Shown piece by piece: positions 33,084 through 41,551 of a DNA stretch of 47,601 nucleotides. Positions within the stretch are counted from its first letter, which is position 1. Each line of letters starts with the position of its first letter. The translations under genes and the position numbers were made by a program. The notes beneath the pieces are model-generated. The model did no database searches. It was not told the DNA's origin and saw only the letters and a program-made list of their open reading frames with translations. Location: positions 1-47,601 of the forward strand of contig JAKSNF010000017.1 of the NCBI GenBank assembly GCA_024400115.1. The letters are read 5' to 3'. This DNA comes from Paludibacteraceae bacterium (GTDB lineage Bacteria; Bacteroidota; Bacteroidia; Bacteroidales; Paludibacteraceae).

Positions 33084-33131
33084 CAAAATTACAAAATTTT
33101 TTGGATATATGCAAATTTTTTTGTACTTTTG
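33084..33131. promoter_or_regulatory. Overlapping divergent promoters of pdxJ and nadK
   Basis: Minus strand: TTTG (complement 33112-33115), 20 nt, TAATTTTG (complement 33084-33091). Plus strand: TTTG 33100-33103, 20 nt, TACTTTTG 33124-33131. The two occupy intersecting DNA, so polymerases would compete. The minus-strand spacer begins CATATATC. Confidence 0.75.
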
Positions 33132-33156
33132 CAGCCGAATTATTAAAAATACGAGT

Positions 33157-34038
33157 ATGACTGTTGCTGTTTTTGGAAATTCAATGAAAACAAACATGTC
33201 TGACGAAGTCAGTCATGTGCTCGATTTTCTACTGCGCAGAGGAGTAGATATAAGGCTTTCTCAAGAGCTTCGTCAGGAACTAAACTTACGCGATTATGCC
33301 CCCTTCCCCGAGGAGTGGGTTTTAGATAATGGAGAATGGCGTCCTACGCAAGGAGAGCCCATCGACTTTGCTTTATCTATTGGAGGCGATGGTACATTCC
33401 TCACTACTGCTGCTGCTATTGGAAACAAGAACATCCCGATTATTGGTGTGAACATGGGGCATTTAGGTTTCTTGGCTGATGTGCAGACCAAAAACGTGGA
33501 CCTTATTATGGAGCAACTCGTTGCCGGTAAGTACACCATTGAGCAACGCACCCTCTTACAAGTGACCTGTTCTGAAGGAGCACATATCACTTACCCCTAT
33601 GCCCTCAATGAGGTAGCCGTTTTGAAGCAAGGACTAAGTTCTATGATCATCGTGATGGCGAAGCTCAACGGAGAAGAAATAATCAATATGGAAGCCGACG
33701 GTTTAGTTGTTTCTACCGCCACAGGAAGTACTGCTTATAACCTATCGGTAGGCGGTCCCATCATGGTGCCGCAAGCGCGTGGTGTTATTCTTTCTCCTGT
33801 GTCCAGCCATAGTCTTTCCGTACGACCGCTCGTTATTCCTGATGATTGGAAGATAGACTTAAAAGTTCATTCGCGTAACGCCAGTTACATGCTTAGTATA
33901 GATGGTAGGTCACAAATCATATCCGATGAAGTAGATATACATATCGAGAAAGCACCTTATACCATTAAGGTTGTGCAGGTGGGTGAAAATAGTTTTATGA
34001 ACTCTTTAAAATCTAAGATGTTGTGGGGAGCCAATTAA
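33157..34038 (+). CDS. nadK: NAD kinase
   Basis: Phosphorylates NAD to NADP in the cytosol. The start is taken at ATG 33157 ([13 protein letters not shown]), 26 nt after a good promoter, giving 293 residues, normal for the family; the longer frame upstream would run through promoter DNA. Signatures are [27 protein letters not shown] and [19 protein letters not shown]. Its end overlaps the start of fmt by 16 nt, so nadK, fmt and the HD gene form one operon. Confidence 0.95.
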   Translation: MTVAVFGNSMKTNMSDEVSHVLDFLLRRGVDIRLSQELRQELNLRDYAPFPEEWVLDNGEWRPTQGEPIDFALSIGGDGTFLTTAAAIGNKNIPIIGVNMGHLGFLADVQTKNVDLIMEQLVAGKYTIEQRTLLQVTCSEGAHITYPYALNEVAVLKQGLSSMIIVMAKLNGEEIINMEADGLVVSTATGSTAYNLSVGGPIMVPQARGVILSPVSSHSLSVRPLVIPDDWKIDLKVHSRNASYMLSIDGRSQIISDEVDIHIEKAPYTIKVVQVGENSFMNSLKSKMLWGAN

Positions 34039-35009
34039 GAATAGTCTATATGGGAACGACCGATTTTGCCGTAGCAGGATTGAGGGCTTTAGTAGAGAAT
34101 AAGTACAACGTGGTAGCCGTTATCACGATGCCCGATAAACCTGCCGGTAGAGGGCATCAGATACAATACTCTCCCGTTAAGCAGTACGCCCTTGAGCAAG
34201 GGATTGATGTGCTTCAGCCAGAGAAACTCAAAGACCCCGATTTTGTAGAACAACTACGTTCCTATCATGCTGATTTACAGATTGTTGTAGCATTCCGCAT
34301 GCTGCCGGAAGTAGTATGGACGATGCCCCGTTTGGGTACATTCAATCTGCACGCTTCTTTGCTGCCGCAATACCGAGGTGCCGCCCCTATCAATTGGGCT
34401 GTGATGAATGGAGATAAAGAAACGGGTGTCACCACTTTTATGCTCAAGCATGAAATAGACACAGGGGATATGATTCTGCAAGAAAAGATTGCTATCGGAG
34501 AAGACGAGAACGTAGGCTCAGTACATGATCGACTAATGGAATTAGGTACAGGACTTATCCTTAGAACGGTTGATTTGATAGAGCAATCCGACCGAGAGGG
34601 AACGCCTCTTCCTACCACTCCGCAACCCGTCATAGAGGACTTGCGTCCCGCACCAAAGATCTTTAAGGAGACGTGTGAGATTGACTTTACCAAGACTGCC
34701 GACGAGATACATAATTTTGTTCGCGGACTCAGTCCCTACCCTTGCGCATGGGCCAATCTTACGATTAACGGCGTGGAGTATGCTAACGTCAAAATATTTC
34801 ACGTTAGCATACTAAAGTGTAGAGTGGAGAGTGTAGAGTGTAGAGTAGTTGAGAGTTTAAAGAGTGGAGAGTTTATTAATTGTATCGTTGAAAACGGAAC
34901 ATTAAACTTTCCTTGCGCTGACGGTTATATAACGATAGATGAATTGCAGTTGCCGGGCAAGAAACGAATGGATGCTAAAGCATTACTGAATGGTTTACGA
35001 GCTCATTGA
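34023..35009 (+). CDS. fmt: Methionyl-tRNA formyltransferase
   Basis: Formylates initiator Met-tRNA from 10-formyl-THF. The N-terminal hydrolase domain carries FNLHASLLPQYRGAAPINWA and KHEIDTGDMI. The start is GTG 34023 ([16 protein letters not shown]), because the ATG at 34050 would remove the first beta-strand. At 328 residues it is a little long. The excess is a heptamer array read as KCRVESVECRVVES and LKSGEFINC (residues 265-287), set in a loop of the C-terminal domain between VKIFHVSIL and IVENGTLNF. LPGKKRMDAKALLNG at the end is typical. It overlaps both neighbours. Confidence 0.94.
   Translation: MGSQLRIVYMGTTDFAVAGLRALVENKYNVVAVITMPDKPAGRGHQIQYSPVKQYALEQGIDVLQPEKLKDPDFVEQLRSYHADLQIVVAFRMLPEVVWTMPRLGTFNLHASLLPQYRGAAPINWAVMNGDKETGVTTFMLKHEIDTGDMILQEKIAIGEDENVGSVHDRLMELGTGLILRTVDLIEQSDREGTPLPTTPQPVIEDLRPAPKIFKETCEIDFTKTADEIHNFVRGLSPYPCAWANLTINGVEYANVKIFHVSILKCRVESVECRVVESLKSGEFINCIVENGTLNFPCADGYITIDELQLPGKKRMDAKALLNGLRAH
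34815..34876. repeat. GTAGAGT-type heptamer array inside fmt
   Basis: Its first 42 nt (34815-34856) are identical to 5805-5846 in pheT and read in the same frame; AGTTTAA and AGAGTGG variants follow. It sits in a surface loop position of the C-terminal domain by comparison with family sequences as I know them. Confidence 0.93.
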
Positions 35010-35538
35010 TAAATATTACGGAGATAATCCCGAACTGAAACGAATACTTGTCACCCATAGTGAGCAGGTAAGGGACCGTGCACTGGCTATCATAGATGCT
35101 CACCCCGAGTGGGAGGTCGATCGTCTGTTCGTAGCCGAAGCCGCTATGTTGCACGATATAGGCATTTTCTTATGCAATGCACCTAAGATATATTGCACGG
35201 GCACGCACGCGTATATAGAGCATGGATATTTAGGGGCGGAAATACTTCGTAATGAAGGCCTGCCGCGACATGCACTCGTGGCCGAGCGACACACAGGAAC
35301 GGGTATCTCATTAGACCAAGTGTTGCGCGAGGAACTGCCTATTCCCGTACAAGACTATTTACCCGTTAGTTTGGAGGAAAAAATTATTTGTTATGCAGAT
35401 AAATTCTACTCCAAGTCACATTTAGGCGAAGAAGTAGCATTGAGTAAGATTAGATACAACATCTGGAAATATGGTCATGACGCCATTGTCCGTTGGGATG
35501 AATTAACGGAACTGATGGGAGAAGCCAATCGAAAGTAA
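34990..35538 (+). CDS. HD-domain hydrolase
   Basis: Protein of 182 residues of the HD superfamily of metal-dependent phosphohydrolases. Metal ligands are visible as H23 (ILVTHSEQV), H54-D55 in AMLHDIGIF, and later histidines in HAYIEHGYLGAEIL, with D137 in ICYADKFYS. Relatives of this size are annotated as HDIG-domain phosphohydrolases acting on small phosphate esters or nucleotides; substrate unknown. It starts inside the fmt end. Its last 36 nt run tail-to-tail over the end of the DUF3078 gene on the other strand. Confidence 0.88.
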   Translation: MVYELIDKYYGDNPELKRILVTHSEQVRDRALAIIDAHPEWEVDRLFVAEAAMLHDIGIFLCNAPKIYCTGTHAYIEHGYLGAEILRNEGLPRHALVAERHTGTGISLDQVLREELPIPVQDYLPVSLEEKIICYADKFYSKSHLGEEVALSKIRYNIWKYGHDAIVRWDELTELMGEANRK

Positions 35539-36666
35539 TTCCTTAAACTGAACTTTTGCTTTTGCGTCACCCGCAAGGATGACGGTATTGTCATATCTCG
35601 GGTGTAAAGAAACACGTGCCGAAAGAAAGCGATTGATAATGAAATTGCCGGTAATCTCCAAGTCAATCTCTACGCGAGCGTAGTTCGTGTACATATAGAA
35701 ACGAGTATCCATCGTGAACTCACGAACAGGTTTCCATAAATAATCCACACGTATAGAAGAACCAAACTCACTGAGTTTATTTTGTCCTTGCTCAATACCA
35801 AAATCATTAGGATTGGTCTTTGTTGTATTCATAACATAGACCAGCTTATACGCTATCGGGTTGAAGATAACACTCAATCCTTTTACCGGACGGAAATCGA
35901 CACCGGCTGCCAGATTAAAACGTATGGGCGAAGCAAAACCGGTCTTTAGATTAGTCGAATTCTCTTGGTACGTGGGCAATAAGTTCATCATATATTCTGC
36001 CGAAACGATGGAGTGCATATTCTTATAGAACTCGTAACCGGCTTTCGAATAAAGACGGAAATAGTCTTCTGATGTATTGACCTTATGACACGTATCGCCA
36101 CTGATGGTAGAGAAACCGCCGCGCCATTCTCCTGTGTTTTGCCAAGAGAATTTATTTGATTGATAATTGATATGTCCTTGTGCAATGGCGAGCATAGAGA
36201 AACTGGTATTACCACCTTGGTACCAGTTTTTCGTGACATAATTCTGCGTGAGTTGTACCATAACAGAAGCACCCTTACGCCAAGGAGACTTATAATCGCG
36301 AATAGCAACGAACACATCTTGTCTATCCGCCTCGGCATCCTTAATCCACGATTTCTTAATAGCGAATTTCGCCACCGAAGGAGGAAGAATAACAATATCC
36401 TTATTGATTGATTTTAGCGAATCGAGGATAATAGAGTCTTGACGAAGGGAATCTATTCGACGTTGTTCGACCAAAGCCAAGATAAAAAGCGAATCGTTCT
36501 CATGCAGTTGGCGTGACTGTTCGGCAACGAGTTCTAATAGATAGTCATCCTCACTAACCGTTCCTTTTAGGTCTCTGGTATAGATCGTATCCGAAAGGGT
36601 ATATACGTTTTGTGCTGTTGCAGCAACAGCACAAAACAGACATACTATGATACCTCTTAGTTTCAC
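35503..36666 (-). CDS. DUF3078 outer-membrane protein (second member)
   Basis: Protein of 387 residues with signal peptide MKLRGIIVCLFCAVAATAQN. A charged segment follows (about residues 50-95, LRQDSIILDSLKSINKD), then beta-strand repeats ending LLSIGFSHQFR, typical of a small outer-membrane barrel. NWYQGGNTSFSMLAIAQGHI matches DUF3078. It is distinct from the member at 28845-29939 and likely paralogous. It overlaps the lgt end by 4 nt, suggesting co-transcription, and the convergent HD gene by 36 nt. Confidence 0.83.
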   Translation of the reverse strand: MKLRGIIVCLFCAVAATAQNVYTLSDTIYTRDLKGTVSEDDYLLELVAEQSRQLHENDSLFILALVEQRRIDSLRQDSIILDSLKSINKDIVILPPSVAKFAIKKSWIKDAEADRQDVFVAIRDYKSPWRKGASVMVQLTQNYVTKNWYQGGNTSFSMLAIAQGHINYQSNKFSWQNTGEWRGGFSTISGDTCHKVNTSEDYFRLYSKAGYEFYKNMHSIVSAEYMMNLLPTYQENSTNLKTGFASPIRFNLAAGVDFRPVKGLSVIFNPIAYKLVYVMNTTKTNPNDFGIEQGQNKLSEFGSSIRVDYLWKPVREFTMDTRFYMYTNYARVEIDLEITGNFIINRFLSARVSLHPRYDNTVILAGDAKAKVQFKELLSIGFSHQFR

Positions 36667-37556
36667 TTTCGACTTTTCGATTTTTCGATATTTCGATTTT
36701 TCGATATTTGACTATTGACAACGAGGTAAACGCCCCACACGATAAGGGGAATAGAGAGCAATTGTCCTTGATTGAGAAGGAAGTTATCCTCAAAGGCCTC
36801 TTGATTAAACTTAATAAACTCAAGGCAGAAGCGTGTCACGAAGACGATGAGCAGGAACACGCCCAAGAGCAGTCCTTTCTTTTTATAGGCATCATACTTC
36901 CAATAAAGAATCCACGTCACCACAAAAGCCACGATGCAATACAGCATTTCGTAAATCTGCGTCGGATGACAAGGTTCGGTCTGTCCGTCTCTAACAAAGA
37001 TGAATCCCCAAGGTAGAGAGGTCGGTTCTCCGTAAATCTCCGAGTTCATAAGGTTTCCGAAGCGAATAAGGGTGGCTGTGATACAGACACCAATCACCAG
37101 TCGGTCCAGTATCCACACCATGGAGGTCTTAAACTCCGGTTTCTTACTGAAATGCTTCTTATTGAGTAACCACGACGCAATAATCAAGCCAATGGCACCC
37201 CCGTGAGAAGCTAAGCCTCCTTCCCAAATCCGAAGTAAGGCTAAAGGATTCTCAATATACGGATTTCGGTAATGTATGTTCCACGCAAATATTTGGATTG
37301 GATCGTCGGTATAATGCCACTCGTAGAACCAGCAGTGCCCTATACGAGCACCTACGATAACACCAATGGTCATCCACCAAAAGATTTTCTCTGCCCAATC
37401 CTTAGGGCAACCTTCGTGAGCATAGAGTTTGACTTGAACAAGGTAGCATAGGAAGATTCCTAATGCCCAGCATAAGCCGTACCAACGTGGTCCCCAATCA
37501 CCTATATGAAAGATGACGGGGTCCACATTCCATGTTATATATAACAAATTAAGCAT
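36663..37556 (-). CDS. lgt: Prolipoprotein diacylglyceryl transferase
   Basis: Inner-membrane enzyme that adds diacylglycerol to the lipobox cysteine of prolipoproteins. The 297-residue product has several membrane helices, the family block RIWEGGLASHGGAIGLIIAS, IRFGNLMNSEIYGEPT, and HPTQIYEMLYCI near the C-terminal half. The C-terminal tail SQISKNRNIEKSKSRK is not family-like; it is encoded by a short TTTTCGAT repeat, so the gene end has probably been extended by repeat DNA. Confidence 0.94.
   Translation of the reverse strand: MLNLLYITWNVDPVIFHIGDWGPRWYGLCWALGIFLCYLVQVKLYAHEGCPKDWAEKIFWWMTIGVIVGARIGHCWFYEWHYTDDPIQIFAWNIHYRNPYIENPLALLRIWEGGLASHGGAIGLIIASWLLNKKHFSKKPEFKTSMVWILDRLVIGVCITATLIRFGNLMNSEIYGEPTSLPWGFIFVRDGQTEPCHPTQIYEMLYCIVAFVVTWILYWKYDAYKKKGLLLGVFLLIVFVTRFCLEFIKFNQEAFEDNFLLNQGQLLSIPLIVWGVYLVVNSQISKNRNIEKSKSRK
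36668..36707. repeat. TTTTCGAT repeat at the lgt 3' end
   Basis: Four to five 8-nt units alternating TTTTCGAT and ATTTCGAT. They encode the basic, non-conserved last residues of Lgt. Confidence 0.85.
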
Positions 37557-37562
37557 AATTTG

Positions 37563-37621
37563 TAAGTTTAGAGTTGAGAGTTTAGAGTTGAGAGTAGTTT
37601 ATAAGTACCTCAGTTTAGAGT
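37563..37621. repeat. Heptamer array on the left of the four-helix-bundle unit
   Basis: TTTAGAG/TTGAGAG words, then a degenerate part (TTTATAAGTACCTCAG) and TTTAGAG again. It lies between lgt and the inverted repeat at 37631. Confidence 0.85.
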
Positions 37622-37630
37622 AAAGATAGT

Positions 37631-37675
37631 CTCCGCTCGTCGGGGAATATCCCCTTGCCGCGGGGCGCTCCCCTT
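37631..37675. repeat. Left inverted repeat of the four-helix-bundle unit
   Basis: It pairs with 38055-38102. The outer part CCGCTCGTCGGG and the inner part from CCCTTGCCGCGGGGCGCTCCCC are identical in the other copy (reverse complement). The centre GGGGAATATCCCC is a small self-complementary hairpin. Its inner end runs into the stop codon of the gene. Confidence 0.92.
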
Positions 37676-38048
37676 ATAATTCAGAGCCTTCCGGTTGATA
37701 GCTACGACGTAAACCGGAAATTAAACGTGCCTCTTCTTCCACTAAAACCTCAATATTTTTAAATTCTACTTCATCTATATATTTTAAATCATTAGCAATC
37801 TCCAATTGACTCATTGTTTCCATTAAAGAGCCGTAAGCAATCTCTAAAAAATGGACTTTATCTTTTACGGAATAGCGAGAAGTTCCTTCTGCTATATTGG
37901 ATGTTATAGACACCGACGAACGTCGTAATTGATCACATAGAGCATATTGTTCCTCCTTGGGACATCGTCGCAGTATTCGATAAACGTTTTTAACGATTTC
38001 TTTTGCCTTAGTATAGACTAATAATTTCCTATATCCAAATATTTCCAT
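37674..38048 (-). CDS. Four-helix-bundle protein (23S rRNA-IVS / S23 family)
   Basis: Protein of 124 residues of the TIGR02436/PF05635 family: LLVYTKAKEIVKNVYRILRR, then DQLRRSSVSITSNIAEGTSR, AYGSLMETMSQLEIANDL and LISGLRRSY. The basic, all-helical fold forms pentameric barrels in relatives; the diversity-generating-retroelement protein Avd is a distant member, but no reverse transcriptase or variable repeat is here. Its start is 6 nt from the right inverted repeat and its stop touches the left one. The gene is more AT-rich than the GC-rich repeats that enclose it. Confidence 0.9.
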   Translation of the reverse strand: MEIFGYRKLLVYTKAKEIVKNVYRILRRCPKEEQYALCDQLRRSSVSITSNIAEGTSRYSVKDKVHFLEIAYGSLMETMSQLEIANDLKYIDEVEFKNIEVLVEEEARLISGLRRSYQPEGSEL

Positions 38049-38054
38049 TTTCGT

Positions 38055-38102
38055 AGGGGAGCGCCCCGCGGCAAGGGCTGCCGAAACAGCCCGACGAGCG
38101 GA
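38055..38102. repeat. Right inverted repeat of the four-helix-bundle unit
   Basis: Its inner block (GGGGAGCGCCCCGCGG then CAAGGG) and outer block (CCCGACGAGCGGA) are the reverse complement of the left copy. The centre differs: GGGCTG, loop CCGAAA, CAGCCC, a perfect 6-bp hairpin instead of GGGGATATTCCCC. Confidence 0.92.
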
Positions 38103-38126
38103 ACGCTGCCATAAAAATACACTAAT

Positions 38127-38190
38127 TAAACTCTAAACTTTTAAACTAGGCGGCTACTCTACACTCTAAACTATCCACTCTAAACTATTC
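38127..38190. repeat. Heptamer array with variant 14-bp core, upstream of secA end
   Basis: AAACTCT/ACACTCT words around AACTAGGCGGCTAC (38144-38157), which differs at one position from the core near 586, 19106 and 28498. It runs up to the secA stop codon. Confidence 0.88.
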
Positions 38191-41100
38191 AAGCCTTCCG
38201 TGGCATTGTTTGTATTTCTTGCCTGAACCGCACGGACAGGGGTCATTCGGACGTGGTTTCTTATCTACGCGAATAGGTTCGGGGCGCTGTTGCTCGCGCG
38301 TGTCACGACCTGCGGCAGCGGCTTGACCACTGGCTTGTGCGGCACGTTGAACGGCATCCTTCTGCGTACGATAACGGCTATAGTCCGAACGCTGTTGTGC
38401 AGCGGCTTGTTGTACACCTTGCGGCGACTGAACGGGTATCTGTCCACGGAACAAGATAGCTATCGCACGACGATTGAAACTATCTAACATCTGTTCAAAG
38501 ATATTAAACGACTCCAGTTTATAAATCAACAGCGGATCTTTCTGCTCATAAGACGCATTTTGAACGCTCTGTTTGAGGTCGTCTAATTGACGGAGATGCT
38601 CCTTCCACTCGTCATCAATAACGTAAAGAAGCATTCGTTTCTCGAACTCCTTCACGACCTCTTTACATTCTGATTCAGCAGCATTACGCAGATTGACGGA
38701 GATATTATAAACCTTCTTACCATCGGTGATAGGAATCATGATATTCTCATACATCGCGCCTTTCTCCTTATATACGTTTTGTATAACCGGATTAGCAACG
38801 GTCATGAGTTTGTCCATCCTACGTTTGAAAGACTCAATAGCAGCTACGGCTAACTCGTCATTCAGTTTCTCGGCTTTCGTTCCGCGGAAATGTTCCTCAT
38901 CAAAGGGCATCTCCATGGCAAAGACTTGCATCACATCGAAGCTCAAAGCCTCATAGTCAAGACTATTACGTGCTTGGTCCAAGATAGACTCTGCCACATC
39001 GTAGATCATGTTCGTGATATCCACTCCGATACGCTCACCCATGAGGGCGTGACGACGCTTACCGTAAATGAGGTTACGTTGTTGGTTCATCACATCATCA
39101 TATTCGATAAGGCGTTTACGGATACCGAAGTTATTCTCCTCTACTTTCTTTTGAGCGCGCTCAATAGAGTTCGAAATCATATTATGTTCTATCATCTCGC
39201 CTTCTTGAAAGCCCATTCGATCCATCACAGCGGCTATACGTTCGGAACCGAACATACGCATTAGGTCATCTTCCAGACTGACGTAGAACACACTCGAACC
39301 CGGGTCACCTTGACGACCGGAACGACCGCGTAACTGTCTATCTACGCGACGCGACTCGTGACGCTCCGTACCGATGATAGCCAAACCACCTGCCTCTTTG
39401 ACTTCAGGGGTTAGTTTAATATCCGTACCACGACCTGCCATGTTAGTGGCAATGGTGACCATGCCTTTACGTCCTGCTTCTGCCACAACCTCTGCCTCGC
39501 GTTGGTGCAACTTAGCATTGAGCACCTGACAGGGTATATGACGAAGGTTGAGCATACGACTAAGCAATTCACTTATCTCGACCGATGTCGTACCTACTAA
39601 GACGGGACGACCTTGCTCACGCAATGCTACAATCTCGTCAATGACCGCATTGTACTTCTCACGTTTGGTTCGGTAGATACGATCGTTCATATCCTCACGT
39701 GCAATAGGACGGTTAGTCGGAATAACGACTACATCTAATTTGTATATATTCCAGAACTCACCTGCTTCGGTCTCGGCGGTACCGGTCATACCCGACAGTT
39801 TATTGTACATGCGGAAATAGTTCTGAAGGGTGATGGTAGCAAACGTTTGGGTGGCACCTTCCACCTTCACGTTCTCCTTAGCTTCCACGGCTTGGTGCAG
39901 ACCGTCAGACCAACGGCGACCTTCCATGATACGACCTGTCTGCTCGTCCACAATCTTGACTTCGTTATTGTCAATGATATAATCCACATCCTTCTCGAAG
40001 AGCGTATATGCCTTGAGCAACTGATGTACCGTATGTACACGCTCAGACTTGATGGCGTAGTTCGTCAAAGCGTCATCTTTCTTCTGCTGTTTCTGTTCTG
40101 CGCTGAGAGTGGCGTCGTTCTCTATCTCGGCAATCTCACTACCTACATCGGGCAGAACGAAGAACTGCGGGTCTTCGGAGTTACCGGTGAGAGTGTCAAT
40201 ACCTTTATCCGTCAGTTCGATGGTTTTGTTCTTCTCATCAATGACGAAATAGAGAGGATCGGTAGCGATATGCATGTTCTTCTCGTTCTCTTGGAGATAG
40301 AACTCCTCGGTCTTTTGGAGACGAACCTTATTTCCCGTTTCACTAAGGAACTTAATGAGAGCCTTATTCTTAGGCATACCCTTGAAGGAGCGGAAGAGGG
40401 CTAATTCACCGGCTTCACGCTCTTTCTCGTCTTCGCTACTCATCTTTGTTTTTGCCTCGGTCAAGTATTGAGTAGTCAGACTCTGTTGGGAACGAACGAG
40501 CAACTCCACACGATGTTTATACTCATCATAGAACTGCTCCTCATCTTTCGGCACAGGACCGGAGATGATAAGCGGCGTACGAGCATCATCAATAAGTACG
40601 GAGTCCACCTCATCGACAATGGCGAAGTTATGTCCACGCTGAACGAGGTCAAGCGGCGAGATAGCCATGTTATCACGCAGGTAGTCAAAACCAAACTCGT
40701 TGTTCGTACCGAAGGTTATATCGCAAGCATAGGCTTTACGACGCTCGTCGGAATTGGGTCTATGCTTATCTATACAGTCAACGGTCAAACCGTGGAACAT
40801 GTAGATAGGTCCCATCCACTCGGAGTCACGTTTTGCCAAATAATCATTGACCGTCACCACGTGCACACCTTCGTGTGTTAGGGCGTTGAGGAAGACGGGT
40901 AAGGTAGCCACTAAGGTCTTACCTTCACCGGTAGCCATCTCGGCAATCTTACCTTGGTGCAGAACAACACCGCCGATGAGTTGCACATCGTAGTGCACCA
41001 TATCCCATGTCACTTCGTTGCCTCCTGCCGTCCAGTGATTGCAATAAACGGCTTTTTCACCTTTGATTTCGACGAAGTCATAACGCGAATCCGCAGCCAT

Positions 41101-41511
41101 ATCCTTATCGCGGTCGGTAGCGGTCACCTCAATGAACTCGTTCTGAGCAAAACGGCGAGCCGTAGATTTGACAATAGCGAATGCTTGGGGCAGAATCTCC
41201 ATCAAGGTGTCCTTGTAGATATCCTTTATCTCTTTCTCCAGTTTATCAATCTCGTTATATACTTTTTCGCGTTTGTCAATCTCCAACTCCTCAATGTCTT
41301 TCTTGAGTTCGGCAATGCGGTTCTTTTGGGAGGATACTCTCTCTTGGATGAGGTTCATCAGGTCTTTTGAACGCTGACGAAGCCCATCGTTATCGAGGGT
41401 ATCTATTTCGGCATAAGCCTCTAAAATCTTATCTACGTAAGGTTTAATCTCACGCATATCGCGTTGAGACTTATTGCCGAAAATCTTACTTATCAGTTCT
41501 ATAAAAGTCAT
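38185..41511 (-). CDS. secA: Preprotein translocase ATPase SecA
   Basis: Motor that drives secretory proteins through SecYEG. The 1108-residue length is typical of Bacteroidetes, which carry insertions relative to E. coli (901). Walker A is [14 protein letters not shown] (residues 192-205), Walker [21 protein letters not shown], and the helicase motif [13 protein letters not shown]. The zinc-binding end [19 protein letters not shown] is complete. A Gln/Ala-rich linker precedes it. A GTGTCTA heptamer array lies directly before the start codon, and no consensus promoter is evident there. Confidence 0.97.
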   Translation of the reverse strand: MTFIELISKIFGNKSQRDMREIKPYVDKILEAYAEIDTLDNDGLRQRSKDLMNLIQERVSSQKNRIAELKKDIEELEIDKREKVYNEIDKLEKEIKDIYKDTLMEILPQAFAIVKSTARRFAQNEFIEVTATDRDKDMAADSRYDFVEIKGEKAVYCNHWTAGGNEVTWDMVHYDVQLIGGVVLHQGKIAEMATGEGKTLVATLPVFLNALTHEGVHVVTVNDYLAKRDSEWMGPIYMFHGLTVDCIDKHRPNSDERRKAYACDITFGTNNEFGFDYLRDNMAISPLDLVQRGHNFAIVDEVDSVLIDDARTPLIISGPVPKDEEQFYDEYKHRVELLVRSQQSLTTQYLTEAKTKMSSEDEKEREAGELALFRSFKGMPKNKALIKFLSETGNKVRLQKTEEFYLQENEKNMHIATDPLYFVIDEKNKTIELTDKGIDTLTGNSEDPQFFVLPDVGSEIAEIENDATLSAEQKQQKKDDALTNYAIKSERVHTVHQLLKAYTLFEKDVDYIIDNNEVKIVDEQTGRIMEGRRWSDGLHQAVEAKENVKVEGATQTFATITLQNYFRMYNKLSGMTGTAETEAGEFWNIYKLDVVVIPTNRPIAREDMNDRIYRTKREKYNAVIDEIVALREQGRPVLVGTTSVEISELLSRMLNLRHIPCQVLNAKLHQREAEVVAEAGRKGMVTIATNMAGRGTDIKLTPEVKEAGGLAIIGTERHESRRVDRQLRGRSGRQGDPGSSVFYVSLEDDLMRMFGSERIAAVMDRMGFQEGEMIEHNMISNSIERAQKKVEENNFGIRKRLIEYDDVMNQQRNLIYGKRRHALMGERIGVDITNMIYDVAESILDQARNSLDYEALSFDVMQVFAMEMPFDEEHFRGTKAEKLNDELAVAAIESFKRRMDKLMTVANPVIQNVYKEKGAMYENIMIPITDGKKVYNISVNLRNAAESECKEVVKEFEKRMLLYVIDDEWKEHLRQLDDLKQSVQNASYEQKDPLLIYKLESFNIFEQMLDSFNRRAIAILFRGQIPVQSPQGVQQAAAQQRSDYSRYRTQKDAVQRAAQASGQAAAAGRDTREQQRPEPIRVDKKPRPNDPCPCGSGKKYKQCHGRLE

Positions 41512-41513
41512 TT

Positions 41514-41548
41514 GTGTCTAGTGTTTGGTGTCTAGTGTCTAGTGTTTA
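41514..41548. repeat. GTGTCTA heptamer array before secA
   Basis: Five contiguous words (GTGTCTA, GTGTTTG, GTGTCTA, GTGTCTA, GTGTTTA). The array occupies the position of the secA ribosome-binding region and fills the gap to the carboxyltransferase gene. Confidence 0.93.
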
Positions 41549-41551
41549 ATT

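Larger units (their letters stand above)
37631..38102. mobile_element. Putative IVS-like unit: four-helix-bundle gene between inverted repeats
   Basis: A 472-bp unit made of a left inverted repeat, one gene and a right inverted repeat, with almost no other DNA. It lies between heptamer arrays in the lgt-secA gap. The gene belongs to the family first found in intervening sequences of 23S rRNA genes, which are also bounded by complementary ends. No transposase is present. Mobility is inferred from structure, not shown. Confidence 0.6.

Noticed and set aside
33013..33156. Extended N-terminus for NAD kinase, and likewise 33075-33197 for PdxJ
   Set aside because: Both extensions run through the overlapping promoters and add no conserved sequence.
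37631..38102. Diversity-generating retroelement with the four-helix-bundle gene as Avd
   Set aside because: No reverse transcriptase, template repeat or variable repeat is present near it. The gene belongs to the broader IVS/S23 family.
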